This document shows, piece after piece, positions 34,281-46,504 of a DNA stretch of 64,000 nt. Under the pieces are notes generated by a model. It was given only the letters and a program-made list of their open reading frames with translations. It was not told where the DNA came from and did no database searches. Location: positions 1 through 64,000 of the forward strand of contig AJXE01000010.1 in NCBI GenBank assembly GCA_000263395.1. Direction: 5' to 3'. How positions within the stretch are numbered: the stretch's first letter is position 1; each line of letters starts with the position of its first letter. This DNA is from Stutzerimonas stutzeri TS44. Lineage in GTDB: Bacteria; Pseudomonadota; Gammaproteobacteria; Pseudomonadales; Pseudomonadaceae. A program made the position numbers and the translations under genes.

Positions 34281-35722
34281 CGCTTGCCCTCCAGGTGTTC
34301 CTTGGCCAGCTCGTGCAGCGAGCGGGCAGCCGGTTTCGGTGCGCTGTGGTTCTGCGTCCAGGGGCCGATGTTCGACGGCGTCAGGGCGCGCAGGCGGGTG
34401 GCGAAGAAGCCGAACAGGCGGTACAGCATCGGGCTGGTGTTGAGCAGGCGCCAGCCGGCCCAGATCAGCCGTTCCTGCCTGGAGTATTTGGCGCCCTGGC
34501 CGCGCATGACCTTGTGCGGATCGTCCGGTGCCTTGACGTTTTCCTCGCGCAGGCGGCGCAGGATGGTCGGGATCGGAATCTTCACCGGGCAGACTTCACC
34601 ACAGGCACCGCACAGCGACGAGGCGCTGGGGTGATCCGGGACCTTGTCCAGACCGACCATGTGCGGGGTGATGATCTTGCCGATCGGGCCGGGGTAGACC
34701 TCGCCGTAGGTGTGGCCGCCGACGCGGGTGTAGACCGGGCAGTGGTTCATGCAGGCGCCGCAGCGGATGCAGTTGAGCGTCTGGCGCAGCTCGCTGTCGG
34801 CGAAGGCCTGGCTGCGGCCGTTATCCAGCAGGATCAGGTGCACTTCCTGCGGGCCGTCCAGCTCGTGCGCCTTGCGCGGGCCGGAGATCATGTTGACGTA
34901 GGTGGTGATCGGCTGGCCCAGCGCCGAGCGGGTCAGCAGCGAGAGCAGCGGGACCACGTCGCGCAGGTTCTCCACCACCTTCTCGATGCCGGTGACGGCG
35001 ATATGCACCGGCGGCACCGTGGTGCTCATGCGGCCGTTGCCCTCGTTCTCCACCAGCAGCAGGGTGCCGGTCTCGGCCACCGCGAAGTTCACTCCGGAGA
35101 CGCCGATATCGGCCTCGAAGAACTTCTGGCGCAGCGTGCGGCGGCCGATCTGAATAAGTTGGTCGACGTCCTTGGTGTACTCCACGCCAAGCTTGTCGTG
35201 GAACAGGGACGCGACCTGGCCGGCGTTCTTGTGGATTGCCGGCATGATGATATGAGAAGGCTTCTCGTGGTCGAGCTGGACGATGTACTCGCCCATGTCC
35301 GATTCCAGGCTTTCGATGTCATGGCCTTCGAGGAAATGGTTCATCTCCATTTCTTCGCTGACCATCGATTTGCCCTTGATCACCTGGCGCGCCTCGTGAG
35401 CGCGGGCGATCTCGAGGACGATGTTGTTCGCCTCGTCCACCGTCTCCGCCCAGTGCACTTTCACACCGTTGCGGGTCAGGTTGGTTTCCAGCCGCTCGAG
35501 CAGTTCGGGCAGCTTGGACAGTGCGCGGGCGCGGATATGGTTGCCCATCTCGCGCAGCCGCTCGCGTTCGTCGGCGTCGCTGAAGGAGGCGGCGCGCTTG
35601 GTCATCAGCGAGTCCATCGCGGTGCGGAAGTTGCGCCGCAGCTGCTCGTCGCCCAGCGCGTTGCGCGCGCGGCCCTTGAAATCCAGCTCGATGGCGGGAA
35701 TCCGTTGCGCGGAATTGCTCAT
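34277..35722 (-). CDS. lutB: LutB-type iron-sulphur subunit of L-lactate dehydrogenase
   Basis: A 481-residue protein starting MSNSAQRIPAIELDFKGRAR. The LUD domain occupies the first two thirds (GVSGVNFAVAETGTLLLVEN is a conserved LUD stretch), followed by two 4Fe-4S clusters, CIRCGACMNHCPVYTRVGG and CGACGEVCPVKIPIP. It passes electrons from lactate oxidation to the chain with LutA and LutC. Overlaps of four bases on both sides tie it into the operon. Confidence 0.92.
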   Translation of the reverse strand: MSNSAQRIPAIELDFKGRARNALGDEQLRRNFRTAMDSLMTKRAASFSDADERERLREMGNHIRARALSKLPELLERLETNLTRNGVKVHWAETVDEANNIVLEIARAHEARQVIKGKSMVSEEMEMNHFLEGHDIESLESDMGEYIVQLDHEKPSHIIMPAIHKNAGQVASLFHDKLGVEYTKDVDQLIQIGRRTLRQKFFEADIGVSGVNFAVAETGTLLLVENEGNGRMSTTVPPVHIAVTGIEKVVENLRDVVPLLSLLTRSALGQPITTYVNMISGPRKAHELDGPQEVHLILLDNGRSQAFADSELRQTLNCIRCGACMNHCPVYTRVGGHTYGEVYPGPIGKIITPHMVGLDKVPDHPSASSLCGACGEVCPVKIPIPTILRRLREENVKAPDDPHKVMRGQGAKYSRQERLIWAGWRLLNTSPMLYRLFGFFATRLRALTPSNIGPWTQNHSAPKPAARSLHELAKEHLEGKR

Positions 35723-36540
35723 CGGGCACCTCCGGTGCGTTGCCAGAGGAAGGACGCCAGATGCTGGCCGCGCAGGGCTTCGCGCTGCTTTTCCAGCGAG
35801 CCGTTGATATTCATCAGGCAGCCGCAGTCGGCGCTGACCACCTGATGCGCGCCGGATTCCTTCAGCGCGCGGGTCTTGTCCAGCACCATGGCGCCGGAGA
35901 TGTCGGGCATGCGCACGCTGAAGGTGCCGCCGAAGCCGCAGCATTCGCTTTCGTGGTCATGCTCGACACGCTCGACCTGGCCGAGCTGGGCGAGCAGCGC
36001 GCGGCCGTGCAGGTGGGTGTTCATCTCGCGACGGGCCGAGCAGGAGGTGTGCAGGGCAACCTTGGTCGGCGTACCGGCATCCTTGAACTTGACCTGGCAG
36101 ACGTTGAGCAGGAATTCGGCCAGCTCGAAGGTGCGTTCGGCCAGTGCCTGCGCCTTTTTCAGCGTGGCCGGCTCGTCCTTGAACAGCTCCAGATAATGGT
36201 GACGCAGCATGCCGGCACAGGAGCCGGAGGGCACCACCACCGGCCAGTCGTTGGCGAACAGCGCCAGCTGCGCGCGCGCGACCTTGCGTGCCTCGTCGGT
36301 GTAGCCGGTGGTGTAGGCCGGCTGGCCGCAGCAGGTCTGGCCCTGCGGATAATGCACGCGCAATCCTTCACGCTCGAGCAGGCGGATGGCATCCAGGCCG
36401 GCCTCGGGATAGAACAGATCCACCACACAGGTACCGAACAGGTAGACCTGGCTCGGCTTGGCCGGGTACTCGCGTGGCTTGGGCAGCGGCGGCGCGACGC
36501 GGGTGGCGTTCGGCGCGGCGTTGTAGAAGAGTTCGCTCAT
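35719..36540 (-). CDS. lutA: LutA-type CCG-domain subunit of L-lactate dehydrogenase
   Basis: A 273-residue protein starting MSELFYNAAPNATRVAPPLP. It contains two cysteine-rich CCG domains: YLFGTCVVDLFYP with CCGQPAYTTGY, and HTSCSARREM with ECCGFGGTFSVRMPDIS. These bind an iron-sulphur cofactor as in GlpC and HdrB. It is the first enzyme gene after lldP and lies about 100 bases from it. Confidence 0.92.
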   Translation of the reverse strand: MSELFYNAAPNATRVAPPLPKPREYPAKPSQVYLFGTCVVDLFYPEAGLDAIRLLEREGLRVHYPQGQTCCGQPAYTTGYTDEARKVARAQLALFANDWPVVVPSGSCAGMLRHHYLELFKDEPATLKKAQALAERTFELAEFLLNVCQVKFKDAGTPTKVALHTSCSARREMNTHLHGRALLAQLGQVERVEHDHESECCGFGGTFSVRMPDISGAMVLDKTRALKESGAHQVVSADCGCLMNINGSLEKQREALRGQHLASFLWQRTGGAR

Positions 36541-36636
36541 CGGCTTGGTCTCCGGGTGGGCCCGGTTATCCGCAAACTGCGGGATGTTGGAAACGCTCTT
36601 GCCCCGCGCAAGGCAGGGCAAGACTTCACGGTTGAA

Positions 36637-38331
36637 TCACACTCCGACCAGCGGGTCGGTCACGCCGATCACGTAGATCGCGATCAGCGTCAGCAGGCCC
36701 GAGACCAGAACGTAGTACAGCGTCGGCCATACCGTCTTGCGAAGCGTAGTTCCTTCGCGACCGAGCAGTCCGACTGTAGCGGAGGCGGCGACGACGTTGT
36801 GGATCGCCACCATGTTGCCTGCCGCAGCGCCTACCGCCTGGGCCGCGACGATCAGTGCGCCGGAGATGCCGAGGTTCTGCGCGACGCCGAACTGGAACTG
36901 GCTGAGCATCATGTTGCTGACGGTATTCGAGCCGGCGATGAAGGCCCCCAGTGCCCCGATGCTTGGCGCCAGCAGCGGATAGACCGAGCCCACGCTATCG
37001 GCGACGAAGCGCGCCATGGTGATCGGCATGCTGGCCAGTTCTGCGGTGTTGACGCCGGAGTTGATCAGAATGCGCACCATCGGCACGGTGAACAGCAGCA
37101 CGAAGCCGGCGCCGACCAGCACCTTGCTCGATTCGCCAACGGCGGCGGTCAGTTCGCGAACCTTCATGCCGTGCAGGAAGAAGGTGGCGAGAACCACCGC
37201 GACCAGGATGCCGCCCGGCAGGTACAGCGGCATGAAGTCGGCCTTGATGCCGGCCTCGCCGAGGATGTCCGGAAACACCACCACGATGGACTTCATGAAC
37301 GCGCCGACTTCCGGGATGGTGCGGCTGATCACCAGCAGCGCGCCGACCAATACGTACGGCAGCCAGGCACGGAAGGTGCTCATCGGCTTGGCGGTCAGGT
37401 CCTCGAGCTTCATCTCGATGCTGCCGAGCCACTCGCTCGGCCAGTCTTTGGCGTCAGCGAAATCCCAGGACTTCTTCGGCACCAGGAAGCCGAAACGGGC
37501 CGCGCTGGTGACGATGGCCAGGCCGATCAGGCCGCCCAGCAGAGAGGGGAACTCCGGGCCGAGGAAGATGCCGGTGGCGACGTAGGGCAGGGTGAAGGCC
37601 AGGCCGCCGAAGATGGCGAACGGCAGTACCTCGAAGCCGGCCTTCCAGCTTTTTTCCTTGCCGAAGAAACGGGTCAGCATCAGCACCATGATCAGCGGCA
37701 TGATGGTGCCGGTCAGCGCGTGGAGAATCGCCACTTCACTGGTGATCAGCTGCAGGAACGCCGCCCAGCTGGAGCCTTGGGCAGTCAGTTGGGTGCCGAG
37801 CGTGGCGGTGTCCAGACCACCGTTGATGCCAATGATGATCGGCGTGCCGACGGCGCCGAAGGATACCGGCGTCGATTGCACCAGCATGCCGAGGATGACC
37901 GCAGCCAGGGCCGGGAAACCGATGGCGACCAGCAGCGGTGCGGCGATGGCAGCCGGCGTACCGAAGCCGGAGGCGCCCTCGATGAAGCAGCCGAACAGCC
38001 AGGCGATGATGATGGCCTGGATGCGGCGATCAGGGCTGATAGTGGTAAAACCAGCGCGGATGGCGGTGATGCCGCCCGAATGCTTGAGCGTGTTGAGCAG
38101 CAGGATGGCGCCGAAGATGATCCACAGCACGCCGGCGGTGATCACCAGGCCCTGCAGGGTCGAGGCGAGCACGCGGTTGAAGCTCATGTCCCAGACATAG
38201 AGCGCGATGCCGGCCGTCAGCAGGTAGACCACCGGCATGGCGCGCTTGGCGGGCCAGCGCAGGCCGATCAGCAGGATGGCGGCAAGCAGGATGGGGGAAA
38301 ACGCCAGGAAGGCGAGCAGGCCGTTGGACAT
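36637..38331 (-). CDS. lldP: L-lactate permease LldP
   Basis: A 564-residue inner-membrane transporter with at least 12 hydrophobic segments. Family motifs include [53 protein letters not shown] and [14 protein letters not shown]. It imports lactate with protons. As the first gene of the operon it lies nearest the LldR operator and would be induced together with the dehydrogenases. Confidence 0.93.
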   Translation of the reverse strand: MSNGLLAFLAFSPILLAAILLIGLRWPAKRAMPVVYLLTAGIALYVWDMSFNRVLASTLQGLVITAGVLWIIFGAILLLNTLKHSGGITAIRAGFTTISPDRRIQAIIIAWLFGCFIEGASGFGTPAAIAAPLLVAIGFPALAAVILGMLVQSTPVSFGAVGTPIIIGINGGLDTATLGTQLTAQGSSWAAFLQLITSEVAILHALTGTIMPLIMVLMLTRFFGKEKSWKAGFEVLPFAIFGGLAFTLPYVATGIFLGPEFPSLLGGLIGLAIVTSAARFGFLVPKKSWDFADAKDWPSEWLGSIEMKLEDLTAKPMSTFRAWLPYVLVGALLVISRTIPEVGAFMKSIVVVFPDILGEAGIKADFMPLYLPGGILVAVVLATFFLHGMKVRELTAAVGESSKVLVGAGFVLLFTVPMVRILINSGVNTAELASMPITMARFVADSVGSVYPLLAPSIGALGAFIAGSNTVSNMMLSQFQFGVAQNLGISGALIVAAQAVGAAAGNMVAIHNVVAASATVGLLGREGTTLRKTVWPTLYYVLVSGLLTLIAIYVIGVTDPLVGV

Positions 38332-38442
38332 GGATCAGACTCCTGCGACAGGCTGGCGGAGCGGGCCACGGCTGGCCCCGGGCTGGTGGGTCGGGTGAGA
38401 CATCATGCGGTGGTCCTCTTTTTATTCAGATTGCCTGTCAAG

Positions 38443-38453
38443 TGGTAATACCA
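38443..38453. promoter_or_regulatory. Candidate LldR operator 1
   Basis: TGGT-AAT-ACCA is a perfect dyad of the TGGT-N3-ACCA type recognised by FadR-type GntR regulators. It lies between lldP and lldR, nearer lldP. Confidence 0.65.
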
Positions 38454-38584
38454 ATTACCTCAGGCGCAGGGGCAGCGTAAGAGGTGTCACTCCGGTGCGT
38501 CAATTAGGAGGCTATAGACATTGGTAGTAGCGCTTCGACTTGCCGCCGGACGGCGTGCTCGTTAGCCTTGCGTAGTCCTTAAAG

Positions 38585-38595
38585 TGGTCAAACCA
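38585..38595. promoter_or_regulatory. Candidate LldR operator 2
   Basis: TGGT-CAA-ACCA repeats the same dyad 16 bases ahead of the chosen lldR start, so repression of the regulator's own gene is likely. Two spaced sites would also allow looping. Confidence 0.65.
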
Positions 38596-38610
38596 ATCTT
38601 GGGAAATTTC

Positions 38611-39411
38611 ATGGAAGTTGGAATGGTGCGCCAGCGGCGGCTGGCCGACGATATCGTCACGCAGCTGGAAACCATGATCCTGGAGGGCACGCTCAAGGCC
38701 GGCGAGCGCCTGCCAGCCGAGCGCGCGCTGGCTGAGCAGTTCGGCGTCTCGCGCCCGTCGCTGCGCGAGGCGATCCAGAAGCTGGTGGCCAAGGGCCTGC
38801 TGGTCAGTCGCCACGGCGGCGGCAACTTCGTCTCGCAGTCGTTGGGCTCGACCTTCAGCGACCCGCTGCTGCATCTGTTGGAGAGCAACGCCGACGCCCA
38901 GCGTGACCTGCTGGAGTTTCGTCATACCCTGGAAGGCAGCTGCGCCTACTATGCGGCGCTGCGCGCCACCGAGGTGGACCAGCGCCGCCTCGGCGAAGCC
39001 TTCGCGGTTTTGCAGGATTGCTACACGCGCGACGGTAGGGTCACCCGGGCCGAGGAGGGCGCGGCGGATGCGCAGTTCCACCTGGCGATCGCCGAGGCCA
39101 GCCACAATGCAGTGCTGCTGCACACCATCCGCGGGCTGTTCGACCTGCTCAAGCGCAACGTGGTGACCAACATCGGCGGCATGTATGCGCTACGCGACGA
39201 GACGCGCCACATGCTGATGAATCAGCACCGCGAGCTCTATGAGGCGATCATGGCGCGCCGCGCGGACGAGGCGCGCGAGGTGATCCACCGGCATATCAAC
39301 TATGTGCAGGAAGTGCTCGCCGAGGGCCAGCAGGAAGCGCGGCGCCTGGCCCGGGCGCAGCGCCGGCAGGGTTCTGCGGGCGGCGAGCTGCAGCCCTCTG
39401 GCGACAAGTAG
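38611..39411 (+). CDS. lldR: LldR, FadR-type GntR regulator of lactate use
   Basis: A 266-residue regulator if the ATG at MEVGMVRQRRLADD is used; the next ATG, four codons on, is also possible. The GntR winged helix has GERLPAERALAEQFGVSRPS and LREAIQKLVAKGLL, and the FCD domain has the metal-binding histidines expected in FHLAIAEASHN and NQHRELYEAI. In P. aeruginosa the homologue represses lldP-lldD-dld until lactate binds. It is divergent from lldP with TGGT-N3-ACCA dyads in the gap. Confidence 0.88.
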   Translation: MEVGMVRQRRLADDIVTQLETMILEGTLKAGERLPAERALAEQFGVSRPSLREAIQKLVAKGLLVSRHGGGNFVSQSLGSTFSDPLLHLLESNADAQRDLLEFRHTLEGSCAYYAALRATEVDQRRLGEAFAVLQDCYTRDGRVTRAEEGAADAQFHLAIAEASHNAVLLHTIRGLFDLLKRNVVTNIGGMYALRDETRHMLMNQHRELYEAIMARRADEAREVIHRHINYVQEVLAEGQQEARRLARAQRRQGSAGGELQPSGDK

Positions 39412-39456
39412 GGGTGGGGGTCGCGGGGCCGGCATGGGCGCCCGCCTGCGGCTGCG

Positions 39457-39939
39457 TCAGTCGTCCTTGCCCTTGCTGCGCATCGCCCGCTGGATCTCGC
39501 GATCAGAGTCGCGCTCCTTCTCGGTGTGGCGCTTGTCGAATTCCTTCTTGCCCTTGGCCAGGGCGATCTCGCACTTGATCATGTGCTTCTTCCAGTACAG
39601 CGACAGCGCCACGCAGGCGTAGCCCTTCTGCTGCACGGCACCGAACAGCTTGCCCAGCTCGCGCTTGTTCAGCAGCAGCTTGCGGGTGCGGGTCGGATCG
39701 GCGATGACGTGGGTGCTGGCGCTGGTCAGCGGGCTGATGTGCGCGCCCATCAGCCAGGCCTCGCCATCCTTGAGCAGTACGTAGCTGTCGACCAGCTGCG
39801 CCTTGCCGGCACGCAGGCTTTTCACTTCCCAGCCGGCCAGGACGAGGCCGGCCTCGAACTTCTGCTCGATGAAGTAATCGTGTAGCGCCTTCTTGTTCAG
39901 CGCGATGGTCCCGGGGGACTGTTTCTTCTGTTTGGCCAT
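39457..39939 (-). CDS. smpB: SsrA-binding protein SmpB
   Basis: A 160-residue protein of normal length with [34 protein letters not shown] and the basic C-terminal tail [20 protein letters not shown]. It binds tmRNA and places it in the empty decoding site of stalled ribosomes. The ssrA gene lies on the same strand 9.3 kb downstream, separated by the lactate genes. Confidence 0.96.
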   Translation of the reverse strand: MAKQKKQSPGTIALNKKALHDYFIEQKFEAGLVLAGWEVKSLRAGKAQLVDSYVLLKDGEAWLMGAHISPLTSASTHVIADPTRTRKLLLNKRELGKLFGAVQQKGYACVALSLYWKKHMIKCEIALAKGKKEFDKRHTEKERDSDREIQRAMRSKGKDD

Positions 39940-40136
39940 AGGGCGCGCATTATAGGCAGTCGCATCGCGGCTGGCGACAGCAGCGGCGGCGTTGCGGCGG
40001 GAAACTTGAGGGGCGCGTGCTTATCCCTGACAATGTGTCGGTTTTTTGCACGCGCCGCGGTGCGGGCGAGTCCGGCTTTCCTGTGTAACAGTCCCGTCGG
40101 TCGCGCTCCTGGCGCATGACGAAGTAGAAGGTCTGC

Positions 40137-40571
40137 ATGACGACGCATATTCAACGTTCAGCACTGCTGCCCTACCCGGCAGGGGCGCTGTTCGACATGG
40201 TCAACGACGTGGCCAGCTATCCGCAATTCCTGCCCTGGTGCTCGGCCACCGAGGTGCTGGCCAGCAGCGCCTCGCAGATGCAGGCCAGCATGACCGTGGC
40301 CAAGGCGGGGCTGAGCCAGAAGTTCAAGACACGCAACGAACTGCAGGCCGGCAAGCGCATCGAGATGACGCTGGAGGAAGGGCCGTTCAGTCATCTGCAC
40401 GGCATCTGGGAGTTCAAGGCGCTGGGCGAGAAGGCCTGCAAGATCAGCCTCGACCTGAGGTTCGACTATGCCGGTCCGCTGGTGAAGGCGACGCTGGGGC
40501 CGCTATTCAATCAGGCGGCCAATACCCTGGTCGATGCATTCTGCGAACGGGCGAAACAGCTCTATGGATAA
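40137..40571 (+). CDS. ratA: RatA/COQ10 START-domain protein
   Basis: A 144-residue SRPBCC (START-like) protein: HIQRSALLPYPAGALFDMVN, FLPWCSATEVL and LWEF-type strand GIWEFKALGEKACKISLDL. Homologues bind ubiquinone (COQ10 role); E. coli RatA also inhibits ribosome subunit joining. It overlaps rnfH by eight bases, a very common pairing. Confidence 0.9.
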   Translation: MTTHIQRSALLPYPAGALFDMVNDVASYPQFLPWCSATEVLASSASQMQASMTVAKAGLSQKFKTRNELQAGKRIEMTLEEGPFSHLHGIWEFKALGEKACKISLDLRFDYAGPLVKATLGPLFNQAANTLVDAFCERAKQLYG

Positions 40572-40896
40572 GCCGGTGGTCGCGATCGAGGTGGTTTATG
40601 CCTTGGCCTACAAGCAGAAACTGCTGCGCCTGACCGTGCCGGCCGGAACCACCGTCCGCGCGGCAGCACTGGGGTCGGGGATGGAGGCGTTTTTCCCGGG
40701 GCTCGACTTGGCCAATGCGCCGCTGGGTATATTCGGCAAGGCCGTGGCCAAGCCGGATGAGCGTGTACTGGAGGATGGCGAGCGGGTGGAAATCTATCGG
40801 CCGTTGATTGCCGACCCGAAAGAGGTGCGCAAGCAGCGCGCCGCCCGCGCGGCGAAGAGCAAAAGCGACGACGCCGAGACCGAAATGAAGGAATAA
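40564..40896 (+). CDS. rnfH: RnfH-like ubiquitin-fold protein
   Basis: A 110-residue protein starting MDKPVVAIEVVYALAYKQKL, chosen because this ATG overlaps the ratA stop. The beta-grasp fold is seen in LAYKQKLLRLTVPAGTTV and VEIYRPLIADPKEVRKQRA, the latter being the family signature near the C-terminus. Its role is unknown; the tail is lysine- and acid-rich. A terminator follows directly. Confidence 0.9.
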   Translation: MDKPVVAIEVVYALAYKQKLLRLTVPAGTTVRAAALGSGMEAFFPGLDLANAPLGIFGKAVAKPDERVLEDGERVEIYRPLIADPKEVRKQRAARAAKSKSDDAETEMKE

Positions 40897-40925
40897 AAAA
40901 GCCCGGTATGAACCGGGCTTTTTTG
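40895..40925. terminator. Bidirectional terminator between rnfH and bamE
   Basis: AAGCCCGGT and ACCGGGCTT are perfect arms around ATGA, with A and T runs on the outside. It ends both the ratA-rnfH and the opposing bamE transcript. Confidence 0.88.
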
Positions 40926-41447
40926 TCACTCGACGTCGAGGGGCTCGGGAATCGGCACCGGCACCGGCTCGGCAGCGTCGACCTCGCGCTGGATCTGCTC
41001 CAGCAGCGAACCCGGCGCTGGTTTTTCCTGCGTCTGTTGCGGCTTGTTGTCGCGCTCGGCAGGAGTCTGGGTGGTGGTCGACGAGGTGCCCAGGATGGCT
41101 TCGTCGCGGCTGACGCCCGGCATGAAGTCGCCGGCCAGGCCGACCAGTTGATCGCCATCGCCGAAGACCAGGCTCACGCGCTCCTGCTGCCGAATGCTGC
41201 CGCCGGGCTGGATGCTGTACAGGTAGTCCCAACGGTTGGCGTGGAAAGTGTCGGTGATCAGCGGGCTGCCCATGATGAAGCGCACCTGCTTGCGGGTCAT
41301 TCCGGGGCGCAGCTGGTCTATCATGTCCTGCGTGACGACATTGCCCTGTTGAATATCGACCTTGTAAACCCCGGGAAAAGAACAACCGGCGAGTGCGAAC
41401 AAGCCCACGAGCGTGAGGCCGGTCAGCATGAGCTTGGTGTTTTGCAT
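40926..41447 (-). CDS. bamE: BamE (OmlA) outer-membrane lipoprotein
   Basis: A 173-residue protein starting [20 protein letters not shown], with lipobox LAGC and thus a lipidated cysteine. The SmpA/OmlA domain reads [32 protein letters not shown] and [12 protein letters not shown] proline/glutamate-rich tail follows, longer than in E. coli, as in other pseudomonads. It is a part of the Bam complex that inserts outer-membrane proteins. It is divergent from fur. Confidence 0.93.
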   Translation of the reverse strand: MQNTKLMLTGLTLVGLFALAGCSFPGVYKVDIQQGNVVTQDMIDQLRPGMTRKQVRFIMGSPLITDTFHANRWDYLYSIQPGGSIRQQERVSLVFGDGDQLVGLAGDFMPGVSRDEAILGTSSTTTQTPAERDNKPQQTQEKPAPGSLLEQIQREVDAAEPVPVPIPEPLDVE

Positions 41448-41543
41448 CGGTGGGTGACTTCCACTATCTTGGCTGGGCAACGAAACCCGGATCATACCTG
41501 CATTGAAGGAGGCTGCGAAACAGCAGCAGCGAGAAAGCCACCC

Positions 41544-41948
41544 ATGGTTGAAAATAACGAACTACGAAAAGTTGGTCTGAAAGTAACCCTGCCTCGGGTC
41601 AAGATCCTGCAGATGCTGGATACCGCGGATCAGCGGCACATGAGTGCGGAAGATGTCTACAAGGCGCTCATGGAGGCGGGTGAAGATGTCGGATTGGCGA
41701 CGGTCTATCGCGTGCTGACGCAGTTCGAGGCCGCGGGACTGGTGGTTCGGCACAACTTCGATGGCGGGCACGCCGTATTCGAGTTGGCCGATAGCGGTCA
41801 CCACGACCATATGGTCTGCGTCGACAGTGGCGAGGTCATCGAATTTTTCGATCCGGAAATCGAAAAGCTGCAGAAAGAGATCGTCAAGCGTCATGGCTAT
41901 GAGCTGGTCGATCACAATCTGGTGCTCTACGTGCGCAAGAAAGACTGA
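41544..41948 (+). CDS. fur: Ferric uptake regulator Fur
   Basis: A 134-residue protein of normal length. The N-terminal winged helix has [19 protein letters not shown] and [20 protein letters not shown], and the metal region has [20 protein letters not shown] and [13 protein letters not shown]. Only one cysteine is present (CVDSG), as is usual in Pseudomonas Fur. Fe2+-Fur represses iron uptake genes. The bamE-fur divergent order is a known pseudomonad arrangement. Confidence 0.96.
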   Translation: MVENNELRKVGLKVTLPRVKILQMLDTADQRHMSAEDVYKALMEAGEDVGLATVYRVLTQFEAAGLVVRHNFDGGHAVFELADSGHHDHMVCVDSGEVIEFFDPEIEKLQKEIVKRHGYELVDHNLVLYVRKKD

Positions 41949-41970
41949 AAACCTTCGGCGTATAAAAAAG

Positions 41971-41996
41971 AAAGGCGACTTGAGGGTCGCTTTTTT
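41971..41996. terminator. Terminator after fur
   Basis: AGGCGAC and GTCGCTT form a short GC stem around TTGAGG, followed by six T residues. An A run upstream may make it work for recN on the other strand as well. Confidence 0.8.
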
Positions 41997-42016
41997 CATG
42001 CCTGGCGTACCGGCGT

Positions 42017-43690
42017 TCAGGTCTGTGCGGCCGTGACCATTTGTTGTGCGTGCGCCAGTGACTGCTCGGTGAGGTCGACGCCGCCGAGCATGCGGGCGAT
42101 TTCCTCGATGCGGCCGCGGCCATGCAGTTCGGCGACGGCGGTGCGCGTCTGTTCGCTGTCGCGAGCCTTGTGCACGAACAGGTGGTGGTGGCCCTGGGCG
42201 GCGACCTGCGGCAGGTGGGTGACGGTCAGCACCTGGCCGCGTTCGCCGAGCCGGCGCAGCAACTGGCCGACGATTTCCGCGGTCGGGCCGCCGATGCCGA
42301 CATCCACCTCGTCGAAGACCAGTGTCGGCACGCGCGAGGTCTGCGCGGTGATGACCTGAATCGCCAGGCTGATGCGCGACAGTTCGCCACCCGAGGCAAC
42401 CTTGGCCAGCGGGCGCAGCGGCTGCCCGGGGTTGGCGCTGACGAGAAATTCCACCTGCTCGAAGCCGTAGGGCGGGTAGTCGCCCTCGGCGGCTGGCTTC
42501 AGCGTCACGCTGAAACGTCCGCCGGGCATGCCCAGGCGCTGGATTTCGGCTTCCACGGCGAGCGCCAGTTCCCCGGCCGCCGCCTGGCGGATGCGGCTCA
42601 GCTCTGTGGCTTTTTCCTCGTAGTGGCGGGCATAGGCCGCCAGTTCCTCGCCCAGCCGCTCGATGGCTTCGTCGTCCGCGTTCAGGTCTTCCAGTTCGTC
42701 CAGCAGGCGCTGCTGCAGTGCGACCAGCTCGGCAGGCTGCACGCGGTGCTTGCGGGCCAGCGTGTAGATGGTGTCCAGACGTTCTTCCAGCGCTTGCTGG
42801 CGCTGGGGGTCGGCATCGAAATGATCGACGAAGCGATTGAGTTCGCCGACCGCCTCCTCGACCTGGATCTGCGCGCTGGCCAGCAGGTTGACGGCTTCGC
42901 CGAGCGCGCCAGCGTGGTTCTGGAACGCGGCCAGGCGCTGCAGGCTCGAGGTCAGTGCGGAGAGCACGTTGCCAGCGTCGTTCTCGCTGCACAGCTCCGT
43001 CACCTGGCGGCAGGCGTCAAGCAGTTGTCCGGCGTTGGCCAGGTTCTTGTGTTCCTGTTCCAGCTGTTCGAGTTCGCCCTCGGCGAGCGCAAGGTTTTCC
43101 AGTTCTTCGAGCTGATAGCTGAGCAACTGCTGACGCGCGCGTTGTTCGTCGCTGCTGTTGCTCAGTCGTTCGAGCGCCTGTTGCGTCTGGCGCCAGCGCT
43201 GGGCCGCGAGCTGCACCTGGCGGGCGAGTTCCTGGCTGGCGCTGTATTCGTCGAGCAGGCGTCGGTGGGTGTCGGGTTTGAGCAGCGACTGGTGCTCGTG
43301 CTGGCTGTGGATGTCGATCAGCAGTTCGCCGAGCGCCTTGAGGTCGCCCTGCGGGCAGGGTGCGCCGTTGATGTAGCCGCGCGAGCGCCCCTCGGCGGTG
43401 ATCACCCGGCGCAGGATGCACGGGCCGTCGTTATCCAGGTCGCGCTCGGCGAGCCAGGCACGGGCGTCGGGAATGTCGTCCAGGTCGAAGCTGGCGAGAA
43501 TGTCCGCCTTGTCGGCGCCCAGGCGCACCACGCTGCTGTCGGCACGGTCGCCCAGTGCGAGGCCGAGGGCGTCGAGCATGATCGATTTGCCCGCGCCGGT
43601 TTCGCCGCTGATCACGCTCATGCCGCGTTTCAGTTCGAGGTCCAGGTGTTCGACGATGGCGTAGTTGTGAACCGAAAGATGAACCAGCAT
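42017..43690 (-). CDS. recN: DNA repair protein RecN
   Basis: A 557-residue SMC-like ATPase. The Walker A is VISGETGAGKSIMLDALGLA near residue 30, the Walker B LVFDEVDVGIGGPTAEIVG near residue 470, with LAKVASGGELSRISLAIQV as signature. Long coiled coils fill the middle. RecN helps join broken chromosomes and is usually LexA-controlled; I did not find a clean LexA box by eye upstream. Position between fur and grpE is standard. Confidence 0.95.
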   Translation of the reverse strand: MLVHLSVHNYAIVEHLDLELKRGMSVISGETGAGKSIMLDALGLALGDRADSSVVRLGADKADILASFDLDDIPDARAWLAERDLDNDGPCILRRVITAEGRSRGYINGAPCPQGDLKALGELLIDIHSQHEHQSLLKPDTHRRLLDEYSASQELARQVQLAAQRWRQTQQALERLSNSSDEQRARQQLLSYQLEELENLALAEGELEQLEQEHKNLANAGQLLDACRQVTELCSENDAGNVLSALTSSLQRLAAFQNHAGALGEAVNLLASAQIQVEEAVGELNRFVDHFDADPQRQQALEERLDTIYTLARKHRVQPAELVALQQRLLDELEDLNADDEAIERLGEELAAYARHYEEKATELSRIRQAAAGELALAVEAEIQRLGMPGGRFSVTLKPAAEGDYPPYGFEQVEFLVSANPGQPLRPLAKVASGGELSRISLAIQVITAQTSRVPTLVFDEVDVGIGGPTAEIVGQLLRRLGERGQVLTVTHLPQVAAQGHHHLFVHKARDSEQTRTAVAELHGRGRIEEIARMLGGVDLTEQSLAHAQQMVTAAQT

Positions 43691-43828
43691 GGTGGCGCTC
43701 CGGATTGTGAGGCTGGCTATTTATACAGTGCTTTTCGTTGCGACCACAATATGCCTCCGACGGATTGGGTTTGCGTGCGGCGCGTGATTGGTCGATGTAC
43801 GTCATGTCGGTGTCGGCAGCGAGCTGCC

Positions 43829-43856
43829 CTTGAACCGCACGAGGGTGCCCCCATAT
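43829..43856 (+). promoter_or_regulatory. Sigma32-type heat-shock promoter before grpE
   Basis: CTTGAA at 43,829 and CCCCATAT at 43,849, separated by 14 bases, match the RpoH consensus almost exactly. The grpE start lies 53 bases after the -10 element. Confidence 0.8.
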
Positions 43857-43909
43857 AGCGGCACAAGCGCGGGCGGTCGCCCGCAATCGTATCGAGATGA
43901 GGAGGACGC

Positions 43910-44473
43910 ATGGCCGACGAGCAGAACCTGGAAAATCAGACCCTTGAAGAACAGGATCAGACCGCTGCCAGTGACGATCTGGCTGCCCGCGTGCAGTCGC
44001 TCGAAGAGCAGCTGGCGGCCGCCCAGGATCAGTCGCTGCGGGTCGCGGCCGAGATGCAGAACATCCGCCGGCGCGCCGAGCAGGACGTGGAGAAGGCGCA
44101 CAAGTTCGCGCTGGAGAAATTCGCCGGCGATCTGCTGGCCGTGGCCGACAGTCTGGAGCGCGGTCTCGAGCTGTCGAAGCCGGACGACGAAGCGGTCAAG
44201 TCGGTGCGCGAGGGGCTCGAGCTGACCCTCAAGCTGCTGCTCGACACGCTGGCGCGCCATCAGCTGACGCAGATCGACCCGCATGGCGAGCCGTTCAATC
44301 CGGAACATCACCAGGCAATGGCGATGGAAGAGAGCACCCATGCCGAGCCGGGCAGCGTGCTCAAGGTGTTCCAGAAGGGCTACTTGCTCAGCGGTCGCCT
44401 GTTGCGCCCGGCGATGGTCGTGGTCAGCAAGGCGCCTTCGCAAGCGGTGCCTTCGATCGACGAGCAGGCTTGA
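43910..44473 (+). CDS. grpE: GrpE nucleotide-exchange factor
   Basis: A 187-residue protein. An acidic, helical N-terminus ([20 protein letters not shown]) leads into the family signature [20 protein letters not shown] and the C-terminal beta domain [20 protein letters not shown]. It releases ADP from DnaK. GAGGAGG is well placed before the ATG. grpE-dnaK-dnaJ are in order under a heat-shock promoter. Confidence 0.96.
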   Translation: MADEQNLENQTLEEQDQTAASDDLAARVQSLEEQLAAAQDQSLRVAAEMQNIRRRAEQDVEKAHKFALEKFAGDLLAVADSLERGLELSKPDDEAVKSVREGLELTLKLLLDTLARHQLTQIDPHGEPFNPEHHQAMAMEESTHAEPGSVLKVFQKGYLLSGRLLRPAMVVVSKAPSQAVPSIDEQA

Positions 44474-44570
44474 ATTCGGGCGGGCGACCCCCATCTGTTA
44501 GCCAAGCGTTTTTGTGTTACCGCAGCCGGTAAACAGGCGCGGACCAATCGAAATTCGGGAGAGAGATTAA

Positions 44571-46484
<1,914 letters not shown>

Positions 46485-46504
46485 GCTCCGGCTTGCTTCC
46501 GCTC

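Noticed and set aside
35740-38448. 902-codon plus-strand frame opposite lutA and lldP
   Set aside because: It crosses two certain minus-strand genes and their gap, and its composition is typical of antisense frames.
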